Assembly (NCBI GenBank): GCA_016550395.1
Contig: JABXGY010000187.1
Span: forward strand, 1 to 5,906
DNA: 5,906 bases
Reading direction: 5' to 3'
Source: an archaeon
GTDB lineage: Archaea; Asgardarchaeota; Hermodarchaeia; Hermodarchaeales; Hermodarchaeaceae
Position numbers and translations under genes: made by a program. The notes under the pieces were generated by a model that ran no database searches, had not been told where the DNA came from, and saw nothing but the letters and a program-made list of their open reading frames with translations. Shown piece by piece: positions 1 to 5,906 of this stretch (position 1 is the first letter of the stretch; each line of letters starts with the position of its first letter).

Positions 1-1952
1 GTGGATTATTAGTTATCGGTGATGATTCACCCACCATCTTTGACATGCTGACCCTCTTTGCGGGAATCGACTGGGAAAGTGGGGGAGTTGGTGGCACCAC
101 GACAGATATCACGCCTCACCCTGTTACAACAGGTGTCTTTTCTGCCTACTTCAGTTCTCCAATGTGTAAACTTTTAGTTTCAGGTGGAGCAATTAGTCTC
201 ATAAGGAATTCTGGTGAAACGCTTCTAGCTGCCTCTGAAATTGGCTCTGGTCGTGTTCTTGGGATTGGTGATGAACATACTATTCAGGATGGCATGATCG
301 ATCAAGATAATAATCGTCAATTAGCTCTCAATATGATTGACTGGCTATGTAGGATTCAATATCTCCATGATCTCCGTGTGGTTCTCGAAGTTCCACTATA
401 TGGTTTACCTGGAGACCCGGTATCCATCAATGCAACAATTAGAAACAGTGGCTTAGAAAATGAGACCAATATCACTGTCCATTTCTATGTCAATACATCA
501 CTAGAAGATAGCGTCACAATACCTGAATTAAACAGCAGCGATTCGATTGAAGTTGGAACGATATGGACAACCTCCACCCTAGGTAATTATAACATCACGG
601 CATTCATTGTCCCGGTTCCACTAGAAAATGTTACCACGAATAACATCGCTACGCGATGGATACGAATCCGTGAAATAAGCACTTACATCTTGTTTGATCA
701 AACCCATATGAACATGTTTGAAGAAAATTACACTCATTGGTTTGCTGAACTATACGCCTTAGGCATCTCAGTTGATGTTTTATACTCTGGTCCTATCGAT
801 GCTGCAACCTTGAGTGGCTATAATGCACTTTTATGTATGAGTCCATGGCTCACCTATTCTAGTACTGAATTAACAGCAATCCACGACTTTGTCGAAAATG
901 GCGGTGGACTCTTCGTAACTGGTGACTGGAACCCTGCTGCTGCCTCCGACCTTACAGCTCCTTTTGGTATTACATACGAAGAAGATGGAAATTCCAGTAT
1001 CGTCAGTGACATCACCAACCATCCCGTTACCGAGGATGTAGATTACATCTACTTAGAATGGATGCAAACTCACCTCATCGTTTCGAATCCTGCGACTTCA
1101 TTAGCCCGAACTCCAGTGGGTTTTTCAGTTCTAGCTGCTTCTGAAGTCGGTGGTCGGGTTATCGGTTTTGCATCTGGCCTTGCATTCGCAGATTACATCG
1201 TCAATACCATGGACAACTTGAAGCTAGCTGTCAATATTATTACCTGGCTCACTGATGACAATATTGCTCCACTTCCACCCACACTTAACGAAATAACTGA
1301 AATTATTACATTACCTGACTTTTCGGTCACCTGGTCTGCTGCCTCAGATCCTGATGGTGTTATCACTTTATACCATCTACAACTTGATGACGATACATCG
1401 TTTACCGGAGTGATCGGATCTTGGTCCACACCCGATACAAACTGCACTGTGACCATATTACTCGATGGAACCTATTATTTGCGCGTCCGAGCCCGAGATG
1501 ATGGCGGTCGGTTTAGTTCATGGAGTAATGTCATCACAATTACCGTTGAATTACCAAACCTTCTTCCCCTTGCACCTGTACTGAGTATTACTGATTTTAC
1601 TGGTACGACTGTGACGTTAAGCTGGACCGAATCAGAGGATCGTGATGGCTATGTATGTAACTATCTTATCCAAATGGCTCCAAATCCGGCTTTTACATTC
1701 ATTTCCGGAACCTGGTTAATCAATGACACTTCCCTAGCTATCGCAAATCTTCCTGCTGGTTCCTGTTTCTTCCGCGTCTCCGCCATTGATAATGAAGATG
1801 CCATTGGCGAATGGAGTAATGTTTGCGATATTCTTGTTCCTGGCATTCCTACAACAATCCTCATCGCTATAGTTGCGATAATCGCTATCAGCGTTTGTGC
1901 TATTAGCGGAGCATATTGGGTCCGTAAACGACGAATTTCTGGCAAAGTTTAA
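1..1952 (+). CDS. Membrane-anchored surface protein, 5' truncated by window: GATase-like / CARDB-like / GATase-like / two FnIII-like domains
   Basis: The frame is open to the left edge: codons from position 3 read GLLVIGDDSP straight into the first Met at 45, so this Met is internal and the N-terminus, presumably with a signal peptide, lies outside. Numbering residues from position 45, the visible order is: second half of a GATase-like (DUF4350/GIFT-type) domain to about 104; a CARDB-like beta domain at 107-208; a complete GATase-like domain at about 213-403, with the glycine-rich strand motif GGGLFVTGD; FnIII-like domains at about 409-500 and 508-600, each ending in a W-S-N strand; a membrane helix at 604-625; and a short basic tail (RKRR). 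Seven N-X-S/T sequons cluster in the CARDB-like part. The expected topology is outside the cell with a C-terminal anchor. No catalytic Cys-His pair of true amidotransferases is evident, so a binding or structural role is inferred. The domain calls come from pattern and hydrophobicity, not from a profile search. Confidence 0.85.
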   Translation, partial: GLLVIGDDSPTIFDMLTLFAGIDWESGGVGGTTTDITPHPVTTGVFSAYFSSPMCKLLVSGGAISLIRNSGETLLAASEIGSGRVLGIGDEHTIQDGMIDQDNNRQLALNMIDWLCRIQYLHDLRVVLEVPLYGLPGDPVSINATIRNSGLENETNITVHFYVNTSLEDSVTIPELNSSDSIEVGTIWTTSTLGNYNITAFIVPVPLENVTTNNIATRWIRIREISTYILFDQTHMNMFEENYTHWFAELYALGISVDVLYSGPIDAATLSGYNALLCMSPWLTYSSTELTAIHDFVENGGGLFVTGDWNPAAASDLTAPFGITYEEDGNSSIVSDITNHPVTEDVDYIYLEWMQTHLIVSNPATSLARTPVGFSVLAASEVGGRVIGFASGLAFADYIVNTMDNLKLAVNIITWLTDDNIAPLPPTLNEITEIITLPDFSVTWSAASDPDGVITLYHLQLDDDTSFTGVIGSWSTPDTNCTVTILLDGTYYLRVRARDDGGRFSSWSNVITITVELPNLLPLAPVLSITDFTGTTVTLSWTESEDRDGYVCNYLIQMAPNPAFTFISGTWLINDTSLAIANLPAGSCFFRVSAIDNEDAIGEWSNVCDILVPGIPTTILIAIVAIIAISVCAISGAYWVRKRRISGKV

Positions 1953-2019
1953 TTTCAACTAAAACCCACTTTTGCATCTGGTTTGACCATCTAAGTCATT
2001 GGAATTTGACCCATTCATT

Positions 2020-2024
2020 GGTGA
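2020..2024 (+). promoter_or_regulatory. Shine-Dalgarno site GGTGA deciding the start of the AlkD-like gene
   Basis: GGTGA matches the part of the archaeal 16S 3' end complement that pairs with UCACC, and it lies 7 bases before the ATG at 2032. The longer in-frame TTG at 1999 has no comparable site, since the bases before it are CTAAGTCA. This supports initiation at 2032 and places the site within the extended reading frame. Confidence 0.55.
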
Positions 2025-2031
2025 AAGAGAA

Positions 2032-2841
2032 ATGGTATCGAATGCTAGTATCATAACCAAAGTTAAGCAAACGTTATTAGAAATTAGTAAAGCAGAACAC
2101 CGTCATCCTGATGTAATTGCACAAGCAAAGAAAATAGATTGGTATGAGGATTTTTCATCTGGTTATAAGGGACTTTACTACTTTGTTCCAATTTCTCTTT
2201 CTCCGAACTATCAACGGCGATTACGGGTGCCCGCAGTAGACGTTCCGATGGTTCGAAAAGTGAGTGCAACGTTATTTCAATCCCTGAAAGACGACGATAT
2301 TAGTGATGTTGATACAATTCTTTCCCTTTGCAATGAATTATTGGAGAAGTGGAGTTGGGAGTATCGTACCATTGCCTTCGACTGGTCCTTCAGAATCCGC
2401 AAGCAATTTGAACGACAACATTTTCCACTCTTTAAAGGATGGACAGAACTCTATCTTTCAACCTGGGGTAGTGTCGATGATTTTTGCACTCACACAATGG
2501 GTTACTTCTTTTATGCATTCCCAGAATTCGCGTCCCAAGTAAGAAATTGGGCTACCTCTCAAAATCCTTGGATTCTACGTGCAGCTGCCGTGTCACTCAT
2601 TTATGGATTGCGTCGTGAGGTGCATCTAGAGTATATCTTCGATATTACTGATGCGATGTTATTAGATCCTCGAAAGTATGTCCAAAATGGTTATGGTTGG
2701 ATGCTTAAGGAAGCAACCAAATTTTACCAAGATCAAGTCTTCGAATACATCATGCGAAAGAAGGACATAATGCCGCGTCGGGCTCTCCGGTATGCTATTG
2801 AGAAAATGCCGAAAACTCTCAAGACACAGGCGATGGCATGA
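2032..2841 (+). CDS. AlkD-like HEAT-repeat DNA glycosylase (DNA alkylation repair family)
   Basis: This is a 269-residue all-helical protein of the DNA_alkylation (AlkC/AlkD) family, which uses HEAT-like repeats to grip DNA and excises cationic N3- and N7-alkylated purines, including bulky ones, without flipping the base. The AlkD active-site pattern is present: W145 and D149 in the stretch TWGSVDD, R183 in WILRAAA, and W223 in GYGWMLKEA. The spacings of 4, 34 and 40 residues nearly match those of Bacillus AlkD as I recall them (W109, D113, R148, W187). The C-terminal MPRRALRYAIEKM is also typical of the family. The protein is somewhat longer than AlkD (about 235-240 residues), mainly at the N-terminus. 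The ATG at 2032 is preferred over an in-frame TTG at 1999 because GGTGA lies 7 bases upstream. A T6 tract follows the stop. The next gene begins 64 bases downstream on the same strand, so the two could be co-transcribed. The family call is firm; the precise substrate is not. Confidence 0.88.
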   Translation: MVSNASIITKVKQTLLEISKAEHRHPDVIAQAKKIDWYEDFSSGYKGLYYFVPISLSPNYQRRLRVPAVDVPMVRKVSATLFQSLKDDDISDVDTILSLCNELLEKWSWEYRTIAFDWSFRIRKQFERQHFPLFKGWTELYLSTWGSVDDFCTHTMGYFFYAFPEFASQVRNWATSQNPWILRAAAVSLIYGLRREVHLEYIFDITDAMLLDPRKYVQNGYGWMLKEATKFYQDQVFEYIMRKKDIMPRRALRYAIEKMPKTLKTQAMA

Positions 2842-2847
2842 TTTTTT
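2842..2847 (+). terminator. T6 tract directly after the AlkD-like stop codon
   Basis: Six T residues follow the TGA immediately. Archaeal RNA polymerase commonly terminates at short T-tracts without a hairpin, so this may end or attenuate the transcript before the DUF3795-type gene. No stem-loop is evident. It is a weak call because short T-runs are common in DNA of this composition. Confidence 0.3.
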
Positions 2848-2890
2848 CCGGAACAGTTAGGCTCTTAATGAACTTCATATTCGTTATCAC

Positions 2891-2896
2891 AGAGGT
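2891..2896 (+). promoter_or_regulatory. Shine-Dalgarno site AGAGGT of the DUF3795-type gene
   Basis: AGAGGT, containing the core GAGGT, lies 9 bases before the ATG at 2906, a workable spacing. It supports this start over the out-of-frame ATG at 2899. Confidence 0.5.
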
Positions 2897-2905
2897 CATG
2901 TTCTG

Positions 2906-3346
2906 ATGAAAGAAAATCATGGATATTGCGGGTATCGGTGCCATCTATGTGCCGCCCAGTCACCTGATAAAGACATCCGCCAAAAACTTGTAGATGGCTG
3001 GCGAAAATATTTCGGACATCAAGATTATACAGCCGAGAATGTCCAATGCGATGGTTGTAAGGCCGATGGTAAACTCGCGGATAAAAAATGTAAAGCTCGA
3101 CCTTGCGCCAAAGAAAAAGGCGTAGAATATTGCATGCTGTGTGATGAGTTTCCCTGTGATAAAGTGAAACATCTATTGGGCAGCCGCAGCGGTATGCTCC
3201 TCTATTGTTTACCTCGCACCTTCGAGGTCACTGAAGACGAGTATAATCTGTGTATGACACAATTCAACAGCATGCCTTTCATTATCAAAACACTTGTTCA
3301 ACAAAATAGGGTACCCTCTTGGTGGAACAATACAAAAAAATCATAA
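2906..3346 (+). CDS. Small cysteine-rich protein, DUF3795-type
   Basis: This 146-residue soluble protein has ten cysteines in its first 84 residues. They form C8-x3-C12-x2-C15, C48-x2-C51, C62 and C67, and C76-x2-C79-x4-C84 (C-M-L-C-D-E-F-P-C). The opening G-Y-C-G-x-x-C-x-x-C and the closing C-x-x-C-x-x-x-P-C are hallmarks of DUF3795, a widespread prokaryotic family without established function. The cysteine groups suggest binding of zinc or an iron-sulfur cluster; this is inference. There is no signal peptide or membrane segment. The length is typical of the family. The start is supported by AGAGGT 9 bases upstream. The gene lies 64 bases after the AlkD-like glycosylase gene and converges with the AlkX-type glycosylase gene, with a gap of only 49 bases. 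A role in the same repair pathway is possible from position alone. Confidence 0.8.
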   Translation: MKENHGYCGYRCHLCAAQSPDKDIRQKLVDGWRKYFGHQDYTAENVQCDGCKADGKLADKKCKARPCAKEKGVEYCMLCDEFPCDKVKHLLGSRSGMLLYCLPRTFEVTEDEYNLCMTQFNSMPFIIKTLVQQNRVPSWWNNTKKS

Positions 3347-3395
3347 GACAAATGAATGGTAGGATCGCTCTAGCAAAATTACCAAAATAATGGGA

Positions 3396-4616
3396 TTAAG
3401 AGGCTAATTTAGTCTTTAATTGAGCCGGTTTTGCCCTTTCAATCTGAATCCTATCAAGATCATGAAATCTCATAAATCGTACTAATTCCTGTTTAATTGG
3501 CTCAATAGTTTTCGAAATTATTTTTCGAGGAATATCGATTTCCACATTATGAAGAATCAGGGTTCCTGTCGGTCGATCTGCCTTGGGATCTATTCGCCCA
3601 ATGAGGTTATGTTGCCATAGAATAGGAGTGACATAATACCCAAATTTTCGATTCGCCGGGGGCGTATAGGCTTCAAGTTTTATTTTCATATTAAAAAGAC
3701 GTTCAACTCGAGCTCTATTCCAAAGAACGTTGTCAAATGGATTGAGAAACCATGCACACGAAGCCAAATCACGGCGGTCTTGCACTTTATGGAGAAAGGG
3801 CAGATGTCGAGTGAGTACATAATACTGGCTTTTAGCGTTGAGAACTGAGATTTTCGTCACAACATCCTCTTGTTCTAAAATATCAAGATGCCTTTCCATG
3901 GTCTTCGTGCGATTCCCTATCATATCTAAAGCGAAATTCCCACAGGTTATGTACTCACACAAGCCTCGGGCAGTGCTAGCAACCAAACAATCCAGGTTGC
4001 GTTCCATGAAGTATCGCCAAACCTGATCTTTATCCACATGCCCCTCGAAGTATTTACTTGGGATGACTCGTTCGGATAGGTCATAGACTCGTTGGAAATT
4101 TTTTCGTTCAGTGACAGCAAGACGACCGGTTTGCCAAAGAAGATCTAATGCCTGTTTTGCTGGTTTCCAGTCCCAGAAGCCCCCCCGTTTTTTCTCGCTA
4201 GGGTCTTCAAAGTCCTTACTACTTAATGGACCCTCATTTCGAATTCGTGCTTCAACGCTGTACATGTGGTCTTTATACTTGTGGAGTTGGGATTTCTCCC
4301 AGTTATTAATTGGAAACCGCTTCATGCGATAACGATAGTAGGGATACTCTTCGATGGGTACAAAGCAGCAGGCATGAGCAAAGTGTTCAAATACCTGACG
4401 GTTTCGAAGCGCATCCCAGATATGGTCAGGGTGATAGTTTTTTACACGGTTTCGAAGTGTTAAATGATGACTCCTTGCAACTACGGAAATCGTATCAATC
4501 TGAACGGCTGCAATTTGTTGGATGGCTTTTTGCACACTAGACCATCGTGGTGCATCATCTAATCCCTGACGTGTAGTGAAAGCTGCTCGAAGCACTGATT
4601 TATCGAAATAATCCAC
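3396..4616 (-). CDS. AlkZ/YcaQ (AlkX)-family winged-helix DNA glycosylase
   Basis: This 406-residue protein belongs to the HTH_42 (AlkZ/YcaQ) family of tandem winged-helix DNA glycosylases. Family members unhook interstrand cross-links and excise N7-alkylguanine adducts such as those from nitrogen mustards and azinomycin. The catalytic motif is Q39-I40-D41: the Gln-hydrophobic-Asp form of the E. coli YcaQ/AlkX branch rather than the Q-x-Q of antibiotic-cluster AlkZ. Other family signatures are E77-H-F-A-H81 before V-P, a winged-helix stretch at 151-186 ending VYDLSERVIP, N292-P-F-D-N-V-L-W, and G340-R-I-D-P-K-A-D-R348. Length is normal and all domains appear intact. The start is GTG; five codons upstream an in-frame TAG closes the frame, and no other in-frame start lies between. 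No strong Shine-Dalgarno site precedes it, so initiation may be weak or leaderless. The gene lies 173 bases downstream of the pseudo-GTPase gene on the same strand. Confidence 0.9.
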   Translation of the reverse strand: MDYFDKSVLRAAFTTRQGLDDAPRWSSVQKAIQQIAAVQIDTISVVARSHHLTLRNRVKNYHPDHIWDALRNRQVFEHFAHACCFVPIEEYPYYRYRMKRFPINNWEKSQLHKYKDHMYSVEARIRNEGPLSSKDFEDPSEKKRGGFWDWKPAKQALDLLWQTGRLAVTERKNFQRVYDLSERVIPSKYFEGHVDKDQVWRYFMERNLDCLVASTARGLCEYITCGNFALDMIGNRTKTMERHLDILEQEDVVTKISVLNAKSQYYVLTRHLPFLHKVQDRRDLASCAWFLNPFDNVLWNRARVERLFNMKIKLEAYTPPANRKFGYYVTPILWQHNLIGRIDPKADRPTGTLILHNVEIDIPRKIISKTIEPIKQELVRFMRFHDLDRIQIERAKPAQLKTKLAS

Positions 4617-4762
4617 AAAACCACATCTAATCTACCCAGAAAGGAGCCATCTAATAATCTGAAATTTTCCTCATCTGTGGGAATAGGATTCTTGTTGTTA
4701 TCTAAATATGTTCAACTCTTAAAAAGGTCGTTTGGTAACTCTCGTTGTGGAGCTTTAGAGTG

Positions 4763-4773
4763 AAATATAAAAC
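4763..4773 (-). promoter_or_regulatory. Possible TATA box upstream of the AlkX-type gene
   Basis: On the minus strand this reads GTTTTATATTT, similar to the archaeal box A (TTTATATA). A start about 25 bases downstream would leave a leader of roughly 120 bases before the GTG at 4616. The downstream leader also contains CCTTTTTAAG, a weaker alternative. No clear BRE is visible, so this is tentative. Confidence 0.25.
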
Positions 4774-4778
4774 ATTCT

Positions 4779-4784
4779 AAAAAA
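4779..4784 (-). terminator. T6 tract just after the pseudo-GTPase stop codon
   Basis: On the minus strand six T residues lie 5 bases beyond the TAA of the upstream gene, and further T-rich sequence follows. This fits a hairpin-free archaeal terminator and would separate the pseudo-GTPase transcript from that of the AlkX-type gene. It overlaps the T-rich area that could also serve as the promoter of the next gene. Confidence 0.4.
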
Positions 4785-4789
4785 TCATC

Positions 4790-5590
4790 TTAGAATTTTG
4801 CAAAATTAAGCATTTGTGGGACTAGCTCATCTAATATCGGATCTAGATTGGGACCATTTGGGCTTCTTGTCTCGTAATACAGCATCTCCAGTTGTTCTGC
4901 GAGGGCTTGTGCGGCTTTTCTGGTTACCTGACGACGACCAGATTGGCTCAGTTTATAACCTACAAGACCCGCTGGAATATCGCTATTGATATCTTGCACT
5001 ACTCCGAGAAGTGAAGGGATTTGATCTAAAGCTTGTTTCTTGTCAACATCGTAGAAGAAAAGTGCTCCATGAGCTCCACGATAGTGAGTGAGAAAATAGG
5101 GAATATATGGTGGAAGGATACTCCACGCTAACACTCGAATTTGATATTCGATACGCTCATAATCCCGAAAGGCTAAATTGAATCCTAGGGTAGCTCGATA
5201 ATCGGTTGGGCTTAGTTCGAATCCTGAATGTTCTAAGAGTTGAGTAAGATCTAAGTCTTTTTCCGCGATTAATAAGAGTTTTAATCCATATCTTTGACGA
5301 GATAAATCACCCACTAATGCACGTTGCGTAGTAAAGGTATAGCCACCAGGGAGAATCTCTTTGTCCTTCAACCATTCATGGAACTGGTTCGCTAATTCGG
5401 CTTCTTTCTGTTTAATGGGGTCTTTTAGGTCCGCCGGAACTCTTGGTGGTTCTTGGGAACTATCTTCTTCTTCGATAATACGAAGTCTCATATCAAACCG
5501 GGTCAATTGAGTGTGACATTTCGGACACTGTCCTCGTTCATCGGGATCTACCCAATGACCACAACTCCAACACTTTTCTGAAATAATCAC
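4790..5590 (-). CDS. Zinc ribbon fused to a degenerate small-GTPase-like (pseudo-GTPase) domain
   Basis: The protein has 266 residues. Residues 7-25 form a zinc ribbon (C7-x2-C10, C22-x2-C25), followed by an acidic, proline-containing linker, a helix at about 55-76 and, from about 103, a Ras/Rab-like domain. Scaffold features are preserved: the first strand LKLLLIA (103-109), Y-x-A-T-L-G at 131-136 (switch I, Thr134 kept), YRGAHG at 170-175, F-F-Y-D-V-D at 178-183, L-V-G-x-K at 209-213, and E-T-x-S plus N-L-D near 240-250. The nucleotide motifs are ruined: the P-loop GxxxxGK[ST] reads AEKDLDLT (109-116, Lys lost), DTAGQ is replaced in AWSILPP (155-161), and NKxD reads YKLS (212-215). GTP binding is therefore unlikely; a protein-interaction or adaptor role is inferred. 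The start is GTG, with AGGGG 3 bases upstream. The gene diverges from the reading frame at the right edge. Confidence 0.82.
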   Translation of the reverse strand: MIISEKCWSCGHWVDPDERGQCPKCHTQLTRFDMRLRIIEEEDSSQEPPRVPADLKDPIKQKEAELANQFHEWLKDKEILPGGYTFTTQRALVGDLSRQRYGLKLLLIAEKDLDLTQLLEHSGFELSPTDYRATLGFNLAFRDYERIEYQIRVLAWSILPPYIPYFLTHYRGAHGALFFYDVDKKQALDQIPSLLGVVQDINSDIPAGLVGYKLSQSGRRQVTRKAAQALAEQLEMLYYETRSPNGPNLDPILDELVPQMLNFAKF

Positions 5591-5594
5591 TCGC

Positions 5595-5671
5595 CCCTAA
5601 TCTACAGTTATTAAGTGTCTATTTCTCTGTTGCGCATTGACTTAATTTCCCTAATTCATCTTACAGTTATT
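5595..5671. repeat. Duplicated two-part element (CCCTAAT ... TACAGTTATT) in the divergent spacer
   Basis: CCCTAAT occurs at 5595-5601 and 5649-5655, and TACAGTTATT at 5603-5612 and 5662-5671. In both copies the parts come in the same order, separated by 1 base in the first and 6 in the second. The two copies sit in the 99-base spacer between the divergent genes, one near each start. They could be binding sites of a regulator or remnants of a local duplication. Confidence 0.5.
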
Positions 5672-5689
5672 TGTCAATATTCCAGGCTT

Positions 5690-5906
5690 GTGCGAATTTA
5701 TCGCCGACTTGCCAATAACTCTTGGTCATCATGGAAAAAGGAATGGCTCTCAAAATCAGCTTATGAGGAAGCTTATCCCTACATGATCCGAGGATATAAT
5801 AAAGTGCGATTTCTCGGTCTCAATCATCCAGACGCTGAACTCGATTGGCGTATTCCAATTAAGCCAAAAAAAGAAAATGAGTTGATGAATGCTGGTCAGA
5901 TAAGTA
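5690..5906 (+). CDS. Unrecognised protein, N-terminal part only (runs off right edge)
   Basis: The frame is open from 5615 to the window end. The part from about 5690 reads like protein: VRIYRRLANN, then a W-S-S-W-K-K-E-W stretch, Y-E-E-A-Y-P-Y-M-I-R-G-Y and H-P-D-A-E-L-D-W, ending in a lysine-rich segment. It is hydrophilic, rich in Trp, Tyr and charged residues, with no signal peptide in this part. I do not recognise the family. The start is uncertain: GTG at 5690 has only a weak AGG upstream, TTG at 5630 would add a hydrophobic segment, and ATG at 5783 is possible. A competing stop-free minus-strand frame covers about 5758-5905, but its predicted protein is less convincing. The gene diverges from the pseudo-GTPase gene. 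Confidence 0.5.
   Translation, partial: MRIYRRLANNSWSSWKKEWLSKSAYEEAYPYMIRGYNKVRFLGLNHPDAELDWRIPIKPKKENELMNAGQIS

Noticed and set aside
1193..1958. Minus-strand reading frames opposite the surface protein gene
   Set aside because: They overlap FnIII-like and membrane-anchor coding sequence that is clearly real on the plus strand, and their translations show no domain features.
1953..2031. Promoter for the AlkD-like gene in the upstream spacer
   Set aside because: No convincing TATA/BRE pair could be found in these 79 bases.
2303..2542. Plus-strand alternative frame inside the AlkD-like gene
   Set aside because: It covers the region encoding the W145/D149 active site in the correct frame; it is an out-of-frame shadow.
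3838..4540. Several plus-strand frames opposite the AlkX-type gene
   Set aside because: They lie entirely within a well-supported minus-strand glycosylase gene and have low-quality translations.
4595..4650. Tiny leader frames on the minus strand (MAPFWVD and MWFCGLFR) before and overlapping the AlkX-type GTG
   Set aside because: They are seven and eight codons long with no ribosome binding site or repeated-residue signature; stop-to-start adjacency of this size is expected by chance.
5243..5266. A functional P-loop GTPase
   Set aside because: The Walker A Lys and both Gly are replaced, and the DxxG and NKxD motifs are also lost, so active GTP binding is not supported.
1..5906. CRISPR array, tRNA, insertion sequence or prophage signals
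   Set aside because: No regularly spaced repeats, cloverleaf sequence, transposase-like or integrase-like protein, or terminal inverted repeats were seen.

Overview
The window most likely comes from an archaeon, and more specifically an Asgard-type archaeon. Three observations point there. One gene encodes a protein with an unmistakable small-GTPase (Rab/Ras-like) scaffold, a superfamily strongly expanded in Asgard lineages. Another encodes a large secreted protein with tandem extracellular beta domains, many N-glycosylation sequons and a single C-terminal membrane anchor followed by basic residues, an architecture typical of archaeal surface proteins. The third is the mix of GTG starts, sparse Shine-Dalgarno signals and T-tracts just after stop codons. 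The lineage is an inference; no rRNA or other marker gene is present.

Layout. (1) Positions 1-1952 (+) hold the 3' part of a surface protein gene cut by the left edge: half of a GATase-like domain, a CARDB-like domain, a full GATase-like domain, two fibronectin III-like domains and a membrane anchor. (2) 2032-2841 (+) encodes an AlkD-like HEAT-repeat DNA glycosylase with all expected active-site positions. (3) 2906-3346 (+) encodes a small cysteine-rich DUF3795-type protein. (4) 3396-4616 (-) encodes a winged-helix DNA glycosylase of the AlkZ/YcaQ (AlkX) family with a Gln-Ile-Asp catalytic motif; it converges on gene 3. (5) 4790-5590 (-) encodes a zinc ribbon fused to a small-GTPase-like domain whose nucleotide-binding motifs are almost all lost, that is, a pseudo-GTPase. 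(6) From about 5690 (+) a further reading frame runs off the right edge; its product is not recognised. Genes 5 and 6 diverge from a roughly 100-base spacer that carries a duplicated two-part sequence element.

How the genes may work together. Genes 2 and 4 belong to two structurally unrelated glycosylase families that both remove bulky or cross-linked alkylated bases, and only a small metal-binding-type protein gene lies between them. This suggests a small alkylation-repair cluster, although the two glycosylase genes are on opposite strands and cannot share one transcript. The pseudo-GTPase lies upstream of the second glycosylase gene on the same strand, but a T-tract and a 173-base gap separate them, so a functional link is speculative. 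The surface protein appears unrelated. No tRNA, rRNA, CRISPR array, insertion sequence or integrase is visible.
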